A stretch of DNA of 64,000 nucleotides from JBBRGK01 sp036741355 (GTDB lineage Bacteria > Chloroflexota > Dehalococcoidia > CAUJGQ01), in assembly GCA_036741355.1 (NCBI GenBank), contig DAINSK010000010.1:21159-85158 (forward strand), in the 5' to 3' direction. Each line of letters begins with the position of its first letter. Positions within the stretch are counted from its first letter, which is position 1. Both the position numbers and the translations under genes were made by a program. The notes below the pieces were generated by a model. The model saw only the letters and a program-made list of their open reading frames with translations. It searched no databases and was not told the origin of the DNA. Shown in pieces: positions 35,221-43,911 of this stretch.

Positions 35221-36099
35221 TTACAGCAATAGCTTGCGCGGCGCCCCAGCGGACTGCCGGCGGAAGTTGACGATCAAGAACCGGCGGTCCATGCCGGCGT
35301 CTACCTCTTCGACCCGACAGCGGTCAGGCTGTTTCAGCGCCGCGTCTACTCGTTCCCCCAACGCTTCGATCGCCGCGCGGCTTTCGTCGGTTGTGCCGAG
35401 CACGTCCGCCGCGACCGCGAAATCGAGAATCAGCGCGCACAACGACAGCAACCATCCGAGCTCGAGTTGCGCCCAGCCGAAGTGGAATGCCTGGTCCCCA
35501 AACGTTACCGCGAGCTTCTGGATGTTGGATTCCGGCGCGACTTCGATCAGCGTCGCGCCAAAGTGTGGACGCGCCAGTTCGGTGCTCGTGCGATAGACCA
35601 GGCCCAGGCGTGCGTCGCTCGCCAATGTTCCGCCGGCGTGGTAGCTGCCACGGCCGACTTCGGTTGCGCGGTGGGCTTCGTCGGGACGGAGGCTTGTTTC
35701 CAGGAAATCGAGTAACGCGGGAAGTTCATCGCCGCCGAGCTGAACGGCCGCGGCGACGCACTCGCAAGCCGTCCGCATCAGCGGCGGTACTCCCACGTAT
35801 GAACCGCGGCTCACCAACAGCGCGGAATCGCTCAGGTAGTGGAACACACGTGACCAGTACAGCTGGAACGCCGCGGCTGCATGCGTGCGGAACTTCGCGG
35901 GATAGCTGTCCGCAACCACCCGAAGCTGCAGGTTCATGCCCTCGTGCAACAGGTGCAGGTCGTGCTTGAGCTGGAAATCCGTTTGGCGGTACGAGTCCAG
36001 CGAGGCAGCCGGACCCTGTGCCGGCTTGCCCGGCAAGTCCCAGTGCTCGGGAAATATAACCGGTGAGACGCGTTGGAACGGCTGCCGCACGGCGTCCAC
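35221..36099 (-). CDS. Conserved protein of unknown function downstream of enolase
   Basis: The 292-residue protein is mostly helical, with long amphipathic stretches (AAAAFQLYWSRVFHYLSDSA; GWLLSLCALILDFAVAADVL). It has no signal peptide or recognised domain. It begins 2 bases after the enolase stop and is therefore translated from the same message. An HEPN/SAV-like bundle is possible by shape, but I see no RxxxxH motif. Confidence 0.65.
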   Translation of the reverse strand: MDAVRQPFQRVSPVIFPEHWDLPGKPAQGPAASLDSYRQTDFQLKHDLHLLHEGMNLQLRVVADSYPAKFRTHAAAAFQLYWSRVFHYLSDSALLVSRGSYVGVPPLMRTACECVAAAVQLGGDELPALLDFLETSLRPDEAHRATEVGRGSYHAGGTLASDARLGLVYRTSTELARPHFGATLIEVAPESNIQKLAVTFGDQAFHFGWAQLELGWLLSLCALILDFAVAADVLGTTDESRAAIEALGERVDAALKQPDRCRVEEVDAGMDRRFLIVNFRRQSAGAPRKLLL

Positions 36100-36101
36100 G
36101 A

Positions 36102-37403
36102 TTACCGAATCGAGCGGTCGATGTTGTAGAACGCACCCATGCCGGGATACTTAGCCGCCGGTCCGAGTTCCTGTTCGATCTTCAGCAACCGGTTGTACTT
36201 TGCGACGCGCTCGCCGCGGGCAGGGGCGCCGGTCTTGATCTGTCCGGCATTCGTCGCAACCACCAGGTCGGCGATCGTCGTATCTTCGGTCTCGCCGCTG
36301 CGGTGGCTCACGACGGCCGCGAAACCGGCGTGTTTCGCCATCTCGATCGTAGCAAGCGTCTCAGTGAGCGTACCGATCTGGTTGAGCTTGATCAGAATCG
36401 CGTTGCTGGAACGCTCCTTGATGCCGCGGGCGAGGCGTTCTGTGTTGGTGACATAGAGGTCGTCTCCGACGACCTGGACGCGGTCTCCAATCCGTTCGGT
36501 CAGTAGCCGCCAACCCTCCCAATCGTCTTCACCCATGCCGTCTTCGATGCTCACGATCGGGTAGCGCCTCACCCAGTCGGTCCAGAGGGCGACCAATGCG
36601 CCGCTCTCCAAGCCGCGATCTTCGCGCGTCAGCTTGTATTTTCCGTCGACGTACAGCTCGGAAGCAGCAGGGTCGAGGGCAACATGCACATCCTCTCCGG
36701 CCCGGTACCCAGCGGATTCAATGGCTTCCAGGATGAGGTCAATCGCACCGGCGTTGTCCGTTAAGGACGGCGCGAAGCCGCCTTCGTCGCCGACGTTCGT
36801 GTTCAGCCCCCGCCTGTGTAGAACCGATTTCAACGACTGGTAGATCTCGGAAGCGACCTGCAGCGCCCGGGTGAACGACTCGGCGCCGGTCGGCATGACC
36901 ATGAACTCCTGGAAATCGGTGGAGTTCTCGGCGTGCTTGCCTCCGTTGAGGATATTCAGCATCGGCACCGGCAACGTGTTTGCCGAGGGTCCGCCGAGGT
37001 AGCGGTACAGCGGCAGACCGGCAGTCGCGGCGGCTGCGTGTGCTACTGCCAACGACACACCGAGGATCGCATTGGCGCCGAGCCGCGATTTGTTTGGCGT
37101 CCCATCGAGCTCAATCATCGCCCGGTCGATCCGCGACTGATCGAACACCGAGAGATCGTGAATGGCATCCGCGATCTCAACGTTGACGTTGGCAACAGCC
37201 GTGAGCACACCTTTGCCGCCGTACCGGTTCTTGTCTCCGTCCCGCAGCTCGGCGGCTTCATGGGCCCCTGTGGAGGCACCCGAGGGGACGCCGGCCCTGC
37301 CTGTCACGCCGTTTGACAGTGTGACTTCGACCTCGACGGTTGGATTACCGCGCGAATCGAGGATCTCTCGCGCAAGAACACCGTAGATCGTCGCGTGCTT
37401 CAC
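36102..37403 (-). CDS. eno: Enolase
   Basis: I prefer the GTG at 37403 (VKHATIYGVLAREILDSRG), which has AGGGGG 5 bases upstream and gives the usual 433 residues; an ATG at 37436 is the alternative. Key segments are present: SGASTGAHEAAELRDGD, the metal-site SIEDGMGEDDWEGW and the signature LIKLNQIGTLTET followed by VVSHRSGETED. It interconverts 2-phosphoglycerate and phosphoenolpyruvate with two Mg ions. Confidence 0.96.
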   Translation of the reverse strand: MKHATIYGVLAREILDSRGNPTVEVEVTLSNGVTGRAGVPSGASTGAHEAAELRDGDKNRYGGKGVLTAVANVNVEIADAIHDLSVFDQSRIDRAMIELDGTPNKSRLGANAILGVSLAVAHAAAATAGLPLYRYLGGPSANTLPVPMLNILNGGKHAENSTDFQEFMVMPTGAESFTRALQVASEIYQSLKSVLHRRGLNTNVGDEGGFAPSLTDNAGAIDLILEAIESAGYRAGEDVHVALDPAASELYVDGKYKLTREDRGLESGALVALWTDWVRRYPIVSIEDGMGEDDWEGWRLLTERIGDRVQVVGDDLYVTNTERLARGIKERSSNAILIKLNQIGTLTETLATIEMAKHAGFAAVVSHRSGETEDTTIADLVVATNAGQIKTGAPARGERVAKYNRLLKIEQELGPAAKYPGMGAFYNIDRSIR

Positions 37404-37606
37404 ATCGCCCCCTGACGGCATGATCGTGACATACATAGCGGTGATCGGTATCGCCGGTGAGCCCGCGGATAGCCGTCAACCGTGACCGGAAGGTATCACA
37501 CGGTGGGTCAACGCTGAACCGCAATATGCCGCGGTCCGTGTGGATCGCGGCATTTTGCGGACGGACCGCCTTTCGGCGGAACGCGGGCAGAGTGATGGGT
37601 ACCGTC

Positions 37607-38518
37607 TCATCCGGCCCGCGGGTGGGCACGGTCGTAGACCTCGCGGACGTGTTCGTTGGTGAGCTGCGTGTAGACCTGTGTTGTAGAGATGTTGGCGTGG
37701 CCGAGCAGCTCCTGCACGTGGCGCAGGGGGGCGCCGCCGCGCAGCATGTGTGTGGCGAAGCTGTGACGCAGCGTGTGCGGGGTGACGCCGGACTTGATCT
37801 GCGCCGACTGTGCGTAGCCCTTGAGGATCAGCCAGAAGCCCTGGCGTGTAAGCCGCTCGCCGCGACGGTTGACGAACAGCGCCTTCTCATGGGTTGTGCG
37901 AACGAGGTTGCGCCGGGAGTCGCGCAGGTAGAGCAGGAGCGATTCGGCGGCGTGCTCGTGGATCGGCACGGTACGCTCTTTTGCGCCTTTGCCGAGGCAG
38001 CGAACGTAGGCATGGCCGTCGTTGAGAATGATATCGGTGATGTTCAGGGACACAAGCTCGGTGACGCGCATGCCGGTCGCATACAGCAACTCGAGCATCG
38101 CCTTGTCGCGCTTGGCTTCCGGCGTGGAGCGACGCAGCGGCTGTTCCAACAGTTCGTCGACCTCTTGCGGCGAAATCGGCTTCGGCAGCGATTTGCCGAC
38201 GCGCGGCGACGAGAGACTCTCCGTCGGGTCTGAGCTCGTGAGGCCTTCAGCCTGCATGAAGCCGAAGAACGATTTGATCGCGGCAACTTTTCGCGCCACG
38301 GTGGCGTCGGCGTACTCTTTGGCTTGCAACGATCGCAGGTACTCCTGGATGCGGGTCCGGTCGACCTGGTTCCAGGAAGAGCTCTTACCGACGGTACGGG
38401 TGCTACTGCAGAAGGCTGCGAACTGCTGCATGTCGTTGCGGTATGCCGCGATCGTGTTCTGGGCCGCGCCCTTTTCCACGGTCAGGAACTCAAGGAACTG
38501 GCTGACGGCTTCATCCAT
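37607..38518 (-). CDS. xerD: Tyrosine recombinase XerC/XerD
   Basis: The 303-residue recombinase has the SAM-like core-binding domain (1-95) and all catalytic residues: Arg151 (ATGMRVTEL), Lys177 or Lys180, His248 and Arg251 (PHTLRHSF), His274 (LLGHANISTTQ) and nucleophile Tyr283. Length and context next to eno indicate the housekeeping enzyme that resolves chromosome dimers at dif rather than a mobile-element integrase. C versus D cannot be told from sequence alone. Confidence 0.88.
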   Translation of the reverse strand: MDEAVSQFLEFLTVEKGAAQNTIAAYRNDMQQFAAFCSSTRTVGKSSSWNQVDRTRIQEYLRSLQAKEYADATVARKVAAIKSFFGFMQAEGLTSSDPTESLSSPRVGKSLPKPISPQEVDELLEQPLRRSTPEAKRDKAMLELLYATGMRVTELVSLNITDIILNDGHAYVRCLGKGAKERTVPIHEHAAESLLLYLRDSRRNLVRTTHEKALFVNRRGERLTRQGFWLILKGYAQSAQIKSGVTPHTLRHSFATHMLRGGAPLRHVQELLGHANISTTQVYTQLTNEHVREVYDRAHPRAG

Positions 38519-38665
38519 CGCTCGGCTCTCCTAGCCCGCTGCACTTATCGGCGGCCGGCCGCTGCTGGGCGTTAGCATAGCATACAATTACAGTATGTCC
38601 AGTAATTTAATAACAACTTTTGCACATACTTTCCGTAATGTAGGCGTGGATGTAACCAGAACTTG

Positions 38666-38694
38666 TTGCATTAGAACGCGCGTTCTGTTATCTT
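38666..38694 (+). promoter_or_regulatory. Promoter with embedded SOS box
   Basis: TTGCAT (38666-38671) and TATCTT (38689-38694) are separated by exactly 17 bases. The palindrome described next fills most of the spacer, so a bound repressor would exclude RNA polymerase. The start codon of the following gene is 50 bases downstream of the -10 box. Confidence 0.6.
38673..38686. promoter_or_regulatory. LexA/SOS box candidate
   Basis: AGAACGCGCGTTCT is a perfect 14-base palindrome containing GAAC-GCGC-GTTC, the GAACNNNNGTTC core of the Gram-positive/Actinobacteria-type LexA operator (consensus CGAACNNNNGTTCG). It lies between the -35 and -10 boxes of the next gene. I found no second copy of this core elsewhere in the window by eye. 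Confidence 0.6.
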
Positions 38695-38743
38695 TCTAGC
38701 GCGGCGCTGCACAGAGTAGCGTAAGTGTGTAGGGAGAACGAAA

Positions 38744-39493
38744 GTGAGCGAGCAGCAGCAGAAGACCCTGGACCAGAGTCGCGGTAACGGCAGTTTCGAC
38801 CCTAGTCGGTATCTGACCAAGCTGTCGCGGCGAATGCGGATGCCGGACGGCCAGTGGAAGAACATCGAGCTCGATTACATGGAAGTGAAGTGGCGGCTCC
38901 TGTGGCTGCGCACCGAGCATCCGGATGCCCGCATCGAAACGGAGCTGGCGAAGCACGAGTCCGACCTGGCGATCTTCCGTGCCCGCGTGGTGCTGCCAAA
39001 CGGCGCCGAATCGACCGGTTGGGGCAGCGAAACAGCCGACGACTGGAAGGACTATATCGAAAAGGCGGAAACGAAGGCGCTCGGCCGCGCGCTGGCCGCG
39101 CTCGGATTCGGTACGCAGTTCTGCGAGGACTTCGACTTCGGGCAGGGCGCGGGCAACGATCAGAAGGTCGTCGACGCACCGTTAGACATCCGAACGACGC
39201 GCGCCGGCGTGCAGCGCCGGACTGCGCCGGTGGGGTCCGCACGTCGGGCCACCGCTTCGGACGGCGTCCCGGCTGCCGTTCCAGCTCATGAGCCGTCCGG
39301 CGGATGGCAAGAGCGCCCGGCGACCGAGCCGCAGATCAAGGCGATCTACGCGATCGTACGTGGCGCCCAGGCGATGGACGACGGCACGCTCGAGGAGTGG
39401 TGCCGCACCCGTTACAACTGTAGTCCCGCGGAGCTGACCCGACGGCAGGCGTCTGAAGTCATCGACGCGCTGAAACTGGGGGCGGCGAGCTAG
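38744..39493 (+). CDS. Putative SOS-controlled DNA-annealing-like protein
   Basis: The 249-residue protein starts at a GTG with GGAGA upstream. Its core (about 15-125) has a beta-rich half followed by KAETKALGRALAALGFGTQF, a segment shared with phage-type single-strand annealing proteins (Rad52/Erf/Sak-like 'AETxAxGRALA'). A variable basic linker follows, then a C-terminal helical module (about 190-249; EPQIKAIYAIV, EEWCRTRYNC, TRRQASEVIDALK) resembling the small tail domain found on such proteins. The promoter has a LexA-type box, consistent with a DNA-damage role. The family assignment is an inference from pattern, not from a search. Confidence 0.55.
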   Translation: MSEQQQKTLDQSRGNGSFDPSRYLTKLSRRMRMPDGQWKNIELDYMEVKWRLLWLRTEHPDARIETELAKHESDLAIFRARVVLPNGAESTGWGSETADDWKDYIEKAETKALGRALAALGFGTQFCEDFDFGQGAGNDQKVVDAPLDIRTTRAGVQRRTAPVGSARRATASDGVPAAVPAHEPSGGWQERPATEPQIKAIYAIVRGAQAMDDGTLEEWCRTRYNCSPAELTRRQASEVIDALKLGAAS

Positions 39494-39517
39494 GGCGGGA
39501 AGCCGGCGACCTAACCC

Positions 39518-39549
39518 CCGGCCCCTTCCCTAACGAAGGAAGGGGCCGG
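39518..39549. terminator. Strong hairpin, probable bidirectional terminator
   Basis: CCGGCCCCTTCC-CTAACGAA-GGAAGGGGCCGG is a perfect 12-base-pair stem with an 8-base loop, 24 bases after the stop of the putative SOS gene and before the convergent uvrC stop. There is no T-run, so it may act as a transcript-stabilising stem or a Rho-assisted end. Confidence 0.6.
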
Positions 39550-39575
39550 CGGAGTTTACCTCCGGCCCGGCGTGC

Positions 39576-39773
39576 CCTCACCCCCGACCCCCTCTCCCAA
39601 TACTGGGAGAGGGGAACTTGTAGTCGGTACTTGGTGCCGCATTCCGTCTACTCGTAGGGGCGCATTGCCATGCGCCCGGCTGCGCGCCGACGCTGCAACC
39701 AAGCTCGCGCCCACGTTCAATGATCGCCCCTCTCTGTCGCTCCCTGAGCGATGGAGAGGGGAAGGGGGTGAGG
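39576..39773. repeat. 198-base MITE-like element with terminal inverted repeats
   Basis: The left end CCTCACCCCCGACCCCCTCT and the right end (reverse complement CCTCACCCCCTTCCCCTCTC) form imperfect terminal inverted repeats of about 22 bases. Each end also folds by itself: left stem CCCCTCTCCCA/TGGGAGAGGGG (39589-39614) and right stem CCCCTCTC...GAGAGGGG with an inner TCGCTC/GAGCGA (39727-39761). In the middle GGGCGCAT-TGCC-ATGCGCCC (39658-39677) is a third hairpin. No coding capacity is present, so it would be non-autonomous. Confidence 0.6.
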
Positions 39774-39802
39774 TTTCCCGCCACGACTGCCGACTGCCCG
39801 CG

Positions 39803-41647
39803 CTACAACACCGACTTCAGGCGCTCCGCGAGTTGAAGGTTGATGCCGTCGGTGCCGGCGATCTCGTCGACGCTGGCTTCGCGGATACCTCGAACCGAGC
39901 CGAACCTATGGATCAACGCCTGCTTCCGGCGCGGACCAACGCCCGGGATCTCGTCCAGCGCGGACTTGATGCCTGATTTGGCGCGGACCTGCCGGTGGAA
40001 CGTGATCGCGAAGCGGTGGGCCTCGTCGCGAATGCGCTGGATCAAGTACAGCGCCTGCGACGTACGCGGCAGGATCGTAGGACTGGCCGTGTCGGCGACG
40101 TAGATCTCTTCATTCTCTTTGGCGAGACCGGCAACCGGCACGTCGCCAAGGCCCATGTCGCGGAGCACGTCGAGCGCGGCGCCGAGCTGCGGTTTGCCGC
40201 CGTCAATTAGCAGGAGTTCGGGGAGGACGCCCCAACCGCCGCGCGCTCTCTCCGCATCGCCGCCATCAGTCGCCTCTTTGGCGCGTTTGAAGCGGCGTTG
40301 CAGCACCTCGGTCATGCTCAGTACGTCGTTGTTGCCCTCTGTGTGCTTGATCTTGAAGCGGCGGTACTCCGACGGTTGCGGGCGTCCGTCGACGAACACG
40401 ACCATGCTTGCCACCTGGTTCGTGCCCTGGGTATGGGAGATGTCGTAGCACTCGATGCGATGGGGCGCGGACGGCAGGTCAAGCTCGTCGCGCAGCTCCT
40501 CGAGTGCGGCAAGCGTCTTGCCCTTGTCGGCCATCCATTTGACGCGCAGCATGGCCAGCGCTTCGCTGGCATTTTCGTTGGCCAGCCCGACCAGGTGCTT
40601 CTTTTCGCCACGCTGCGGCGCCGCCAGCGTAACCGACCTGCCGCGCTTCGCCGTCAGCCAGGTCTGCAACAACTCCTTGTTGCCGGCGTCGGCGGGCAGC
40701 AAAACCTCGCGCGGAACGTAGACCGCGGACTCGTAAAACTGCTGCAGGAAGCTCTCAAGCACGCGCGCCTCGGTCTCGTCCCTGGTGCCCTGCAGCACGA
40801 AGTGGTCTCGCCCAATCACTTTCGTACCGCGGACGAAGAACACCTGCACGCATGCCTCGTCGTCGGCGCGCGCGATGCCGAATACATCCATGTCGGCTGG
40901 CGTCGTGAGCGCCATCTGCTGGCGTTCCATCACGCGCTCGACCGCCTTGATCTGGTCGCGATATATGGCGGCCCGCTCATAGTCGAACTCGTCGGCGGCG
41001 ACCGTCATCTTATCGCGAAGCTCGCTAACGACCTCGTCGGTCCGACCTTCGAGGAATTTGATCACCTGCTGGATGACCTCGTCGTATTCCTCTTTCGTGC
41101 AATACGACGTGCAGGGGGCGATACAGCGGTGGATGTAGTAGTCGAGGCAAGGGCGCGGGTCCGTGCCGGTGATCGTCTTCGTACACGACCGCCACGGGAA
41201 CAGCTTTTTCACGAGGTCGAGCGTCAGGCGCACCGAGCCCGCGCTCGCATACGGGCCGAAGTAGCGCGAGCCATCCTTCTCCACCCTGCGCGTGATGTAG
41301 ACGCGCGGCCACGGGTCGGTGAGGTCGATCTTCAGGTATGGATAGTGCTTGTCGTCCTTGAGCCGGATGTTGAAGTACGGTTGGTGCTTCTTGACCAGCG
41401 TCGATTCGAGGATCAGCGCCTCCTGCTCGCTGTGGGTGACGATGAACTCGAAATCGCTGATCTGCGCCACCAGCCGGCGTGTTTTGCCTTCGAGGCTGCG
41501 CGGCGAGCCGAAATAGGACCGCACTCGGTCTTTCAGCCGCGCCGCCTTGCCGACATAGATGATGTCGCTTTTGGCGTCGCGCATTATGTAGACGCCCGGC
41601 TTGGCCGGCAGCGCCTTCAATCGCTCGGAGAATCCGTCAATGACCAT
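39803..41647 (-). CDS. uvrC: Excinuclease ABC subunit C
   Basis: The 614-residue protein has the N-terminal GIY-YIG nuclease (KPGVYIMRDAKSDIIYVGKA), the cysteine-rich segment CLDYYIHRCIAPC, the UVR motif that binds UvrB, and the C-terminal RNase H-like nuclease (ECYDISHTQGTNQVASMVVF with catalytic Asp) plus tandem HhH (IPGVGPRRKQALIHRFGS). It makes both incisions in nucleotide-excision repair. It is complete and apparently single-gene; no SOS box was seen upstream. Confidence 0.96.
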   Translation of the reverse strand: MVIDGFSERLKALPAKPGVYIMRDAKSDIIYVGKAARLKDRVRSYFGSPRSLEGKTRRLVAQISDFEFIVTHSEQEALILESTLVKKHQPYFNIRLKDDKHYPYLKIDLTDPWPRVYITRRVEKDGSRYFGPYASAGSVRLTLDLVKKLFPWRSCTKTITGTDPRPCLDYYIHRCIAPCTSYCTKEEYDEVIQQVIKFLEGRTDEVVSELRDKMTVAADEFDYERAAIYRDQIKAVERVMERQQMALTTPADMDVFGIARADDEACVQVFFVRGTKVIGRDHFVLQGTRDETEARVLESFLQQFYESAVYVPREVLLPADAGNKELLQTWLTAKRGRSVTLAAPQRGEKKHLVGLANENASEALAMLRVKWMADKGKTLAALEELRDELDLPSAPHRIECYDISHTQGTNQVASMVVFVDGRPQPSEYRRFKIKHTEGNNDVLSMTEVLQRRFKRAKEATDGGDAERARGGWGVLPELLLIDGGKPQLGAALDVLRDMGLGDVPVAGLAKENEEIYVADTASPTILPRTSQALYLIQRIRDEAHRFAITFHRQVRAKSGIKSALDEIPGVGPRRKQALIHRFGSVRGIREASVDEIAGTDGINLQLAERLKSVL

Positions 41648-41760
41648 ACATACGCAGTATATCGTCCCAGCACGCCGCCGCGACGACTTCCGTTGACCGG
41701 CCTCTGCCGCGCTCCATAGACTCGATTTGGATGAGTGGCGTAACCGCCGGAGAGGTAACG

Positions 41761-42972
41761 ATGACGGCCACGGTTGACCCGACCGAGGTTGAGAAACGGG
41801 CGCGGCTGGTCGCCCTCGCCGGAGAACTCGCGGACGATTTCGCGACGCGCGCTGCCGATCACGACCGCGACAACACCTTCCCGTTCGAGAATTTTCAGAA
41901 GATGCGCGAGACGAAGTACCTCGCGCTGACCATTCCGGACAGCCTGGGCGGGCTTGGTGCCGGCATCGTCGATTTCGCCTACTGCCAGGAGCGGCTGGCG
42001 CAGGGAGACGGTTCGACCGCGCTGGCCGTCAACATGCACCTCTTCGGACTCGGCGCCATGCTCGAGGGCGGCGTGCCCGAGGATCCGGCGCGCCAGCTCC
42101 TGATCCGAACGGTTGCCGGCAACGGCTGGCTGCTGGGTGGCAGCCTCACCGAGCCCGAGTCCGGCGGCAACTGGGGCTATCCCGTCACCCGCGCCGAGCC
42201 GGTGCCCGGCGGCTACAAGATCAGCGGCCGGAAGATGTTCGCGAGCATGGCGCCGGCCATGAACTTCTTCCTCGTTAGCGCCACCGTGCCGGGCAAAGAC
42301 GGAGCGCCGAACGACGTAGGCACCTTCGCAATTCCAAAAGGGACGCCCGGTCTGGAGATCGTCGAGACCTGGAACACGCTCGGCATGCGGGCGACCGGCA
42401 GCCACGATCTACGGTTAACGGATGTGATCGTGCCGGAACAGATGCTGGTGGAACGCCGGCCGCCGGGAAACGTCGACGCGGCCGGCGTAGCGCTGTTCGC
42501 GTGGTTTAGCACCAGCATCGCCGCCGTCTACACCGGGATCGCCATCGCGGCGCGTGACTTCGCCGTCAACTACGCCAAGCAGCGGCGGCCCTCGGTGCTC
42601 GAACGCAGCATCGCGCATATGCCCGCCGTCCAGTTCGCCGTCGCCGATATGGAAGTCATGATCGCGACGGCGCGGGCGCTGACGTTCACGGTCGCCGAAG
42701 AGTGGCGGCGTGGCGAGCACCGGGACGCGGCGACGGGCATGGCGCGCATTCTGCAGCCGAAGTATTACGGCACCACGACCGCCATCCAGATCGTCAACAA
42801 GGCGATGGACGTCGTCGGTGGTCTGGGCATCTTCAAGACGACGCCGCTGGAGCGGTACTACCGCGATGTCCGCGCCGGCACGTTTCACCCGATCAGCCAC
42901 GACGTCACGCGGGAGTGGATCGGGAAGACCGCGCTCGGCATCGACCTGACCGCGGAGCCGCGCTGGGGCTGA
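41761..42972 (+). CDS. Acyl-CoA dehydrogenase family protein
   Basis: I start at ATG 41761 (GGAGAGG upstream) instead of 41731. The 403-residue flavoenzyme has N-terminal helices, SLTEPESGGNWGYPVTRAEP (FAD/substrate beta domain), WNTLGMRATGSHDLRLTDV, and the C-terminal helical domain with VVGGLGIFKTTPLERYYRDV. The absence of the usual catalytic Glu context (it reads AGTFHPISHDV near the end) suggests a DszC/HpaH-like or FMN-type member rather than a classical short-chain dehydrogenase, so the substrate is open. Confidence 0.86.
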   Translation: MTATVDPTEVEKRARLVALAGELADDFATRAADHDRDNTFPFENFQKMRETKYLALTIPDSLGGLGAGIVDFAYCQERLAQGDGSTALAVNMHLFGLGAMLEGGVPEDPARQLLIRTVAGNGWLLGGSLTEPESGGNWGYPVTRAEPVPGGYKISGRKMFASMAPAMNFFLVSATVPGKDGAPNDVGTFAIPKGTPGLEIVETWNTLGMRATGSHDLRLTDVIVPEQMLVERRPPGNVDAAGVALFAWFSTSIAAVYTGIAIAARDFAVNYAKQRRPSVLERSIAHMPAVQFAVADMEVMIATARALTFTVAEEWRRGEHRDAATGMARILQPKYYGTTTAIQIVNKAMDVVGGLGIFKTTPLERYYRDVRAGTFHPISHDVTREWIGKTALGIDLTAEPRWG

Positions 42973-43020
42973 TTTTCTGATTGACCGGGTGAACGGCCCG
43001 TTGATACGATCCTCGCGCAC

Positions 43021-43092
43021 GGCAGGGTAGCTCAGCGGTAGAGCAGGGGACTCATAAGCCCTTGGTCGGGGGTTCGAATCCCTCCCCTGCTA
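43021..43092 (+). tRNA. tRNA-Met(CAT)
   Basis: GGCAGGG...CCCTGCT acceptor, D arm GCTC...GAGC, anticodon loop CTCATAA with CAT, T arm GGGGG-TTCGAAT-CCCTC. Base 31-39 of the anticodon stem is an A-G mismatch. CCA is not encoded (CCG follows). It is an elongator type; tRNA-Ile2 with lysidine cannot be excluded from sequence alone. Confidence 0.93.
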
Positions 43093-43302
43093 CCGGGGTT
43101 TGGGCGTGAAATAGAGCCAGCGGGCCCGCCCGCCGCTTCTGAACCGTAGAAAATACAGCGATTGATAGACCGACAGCTTGGCCGTTATACTTGACAACTG
43201 TCCCTACAACGCATACTTTGCAAGTGAATCGCCCAGTGCCCGAATAGTGGTGGCTAATCGTCGCGTGCCGTGGCAGGTCCACGGATAGGGCCGGGAAGTG
43301 GG

Positions 43303-43328
43303 AGCCCCACGGTGCAGACCGTGGGGCT
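43303..43328. terminator. Perfect 10-base-pair hairpin after a small gene
   Basis: AGCCCCACGG-TGCAGA-CCGTGGGGCT lies 12 bases beyond the stop of the minus-strand small gene at 43341. There is no T-run on that strand. It could terminate the small transcript or be part of a small RNA. Confidence 0.5.
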
Positions 43329-43340
43329 TCGTATTGCACC

Positions 43341-43463
43341 TCACGCCGGTCCTCGCCAGAACTGCCCTTCCCGCCCCTCTTGCTCGCTGATCGTCGCCAT
43401 GAAGCCGTTGAGTTTTTCCACAAATGCCCCCATCTGCTCCTGAGTGATTGCCTCTTCGCTCAC
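43341..43463 (-). CDS. Small protein of unknown function (40 residues)
   Basis: The GTG at 43463 has AAGGAGA upstream and encodes an acidic, helical peptide: EEAITQEQMGAFVEKLNGFM then ATISEQEGREGQFWRGPA. Short peptides of this 'EKLxxFxxxLxxQE' shape are common in Chloroflexota-like genomes and sometimes serve as precursors or regulators. The immediate hairpin and its solitary position support a real short transcript. No modifying enzyme is nearby. Confidence 0.5.
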   Translation of the reverse strand: MSEEAITQEQMGAFVEKLNGFMATISEQEGREGQFWRGPA

Positions 43464-43641
43464 CACTGCTCTCCTTATTCTCGTGCTTGGCCTGCACGCG
43501 GTGCCGGCCGCTCCGCAACTATGCGTGTCCTGCGACACGCGCTCTATTCGCCGTACATCTTAGCGATAGTAATAGGGCACCAAAACCGCCTGCCCGTGGC
43601 CTGCCCCGTGGCCACGTCTCGTGGCGACGGCGTGAGGGATC

Positions 43642-43911
43642 CTACACGCGGAACTTGAAGTTCTTGTACGGGTCGAAGCGGACGAGGGATCCTACGCCGA
43701 CCGTCGTGAATGTGAGCGGTAGGTTACCGCCCGGGACAACCGGACTGGTCGGCGCCAGGTAGCCGCGGACATCGCCGTCTGTGAGCTCCTGTTCCAGCCC
43801 GGCTACCTGCTCCTCGGGTACGCGGTTCTGCTCGAGTAGCTCGCGTGAGAGGACGTAGTACCGCCCGTGGTCGTCGCGGAGTAGAAGGACTTCTGTCGCA
43901 TCGGTGGACAC
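43642..43911 (-). CDS. Small protein of unknown function (89 residues)
   Basis: The GTG at 43911 has AGGAGA 6 bases upstream; the long frame to 44262 is not coding before it. The 89-residue product begins with STDATEVLLLRDDHGRYYVL, a pattern seen in small unannotated proteins with an RYYxxxRExL strand-helix start, and ends with VGSLVRFDPYKNFKFRV. No signal peptide or known domain is visible. It stands alone. Confidence 0.6.
   Translation of the reverse strand: MSTDATEVLLLRDDHGRYYVLSRELLEQNRVPEEQVAGLEQELTDGDVRGYLAPTSPVVPGGNLPLTFTTVGVGSLVRFDPYKNFKFRV

Noticed and set aside
37607..38518. Phage or island integrase
   Set aside because: It is a housekeeping XerC/D by length, residue set and eno neighbourhood, and is 25 kb from the tRNA-Gly repeats.
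40298..41719. 473-residue plus-strand open frame
   Set aside because: Antisense of uvrC; Arg/His/Leu-rich with no domain.
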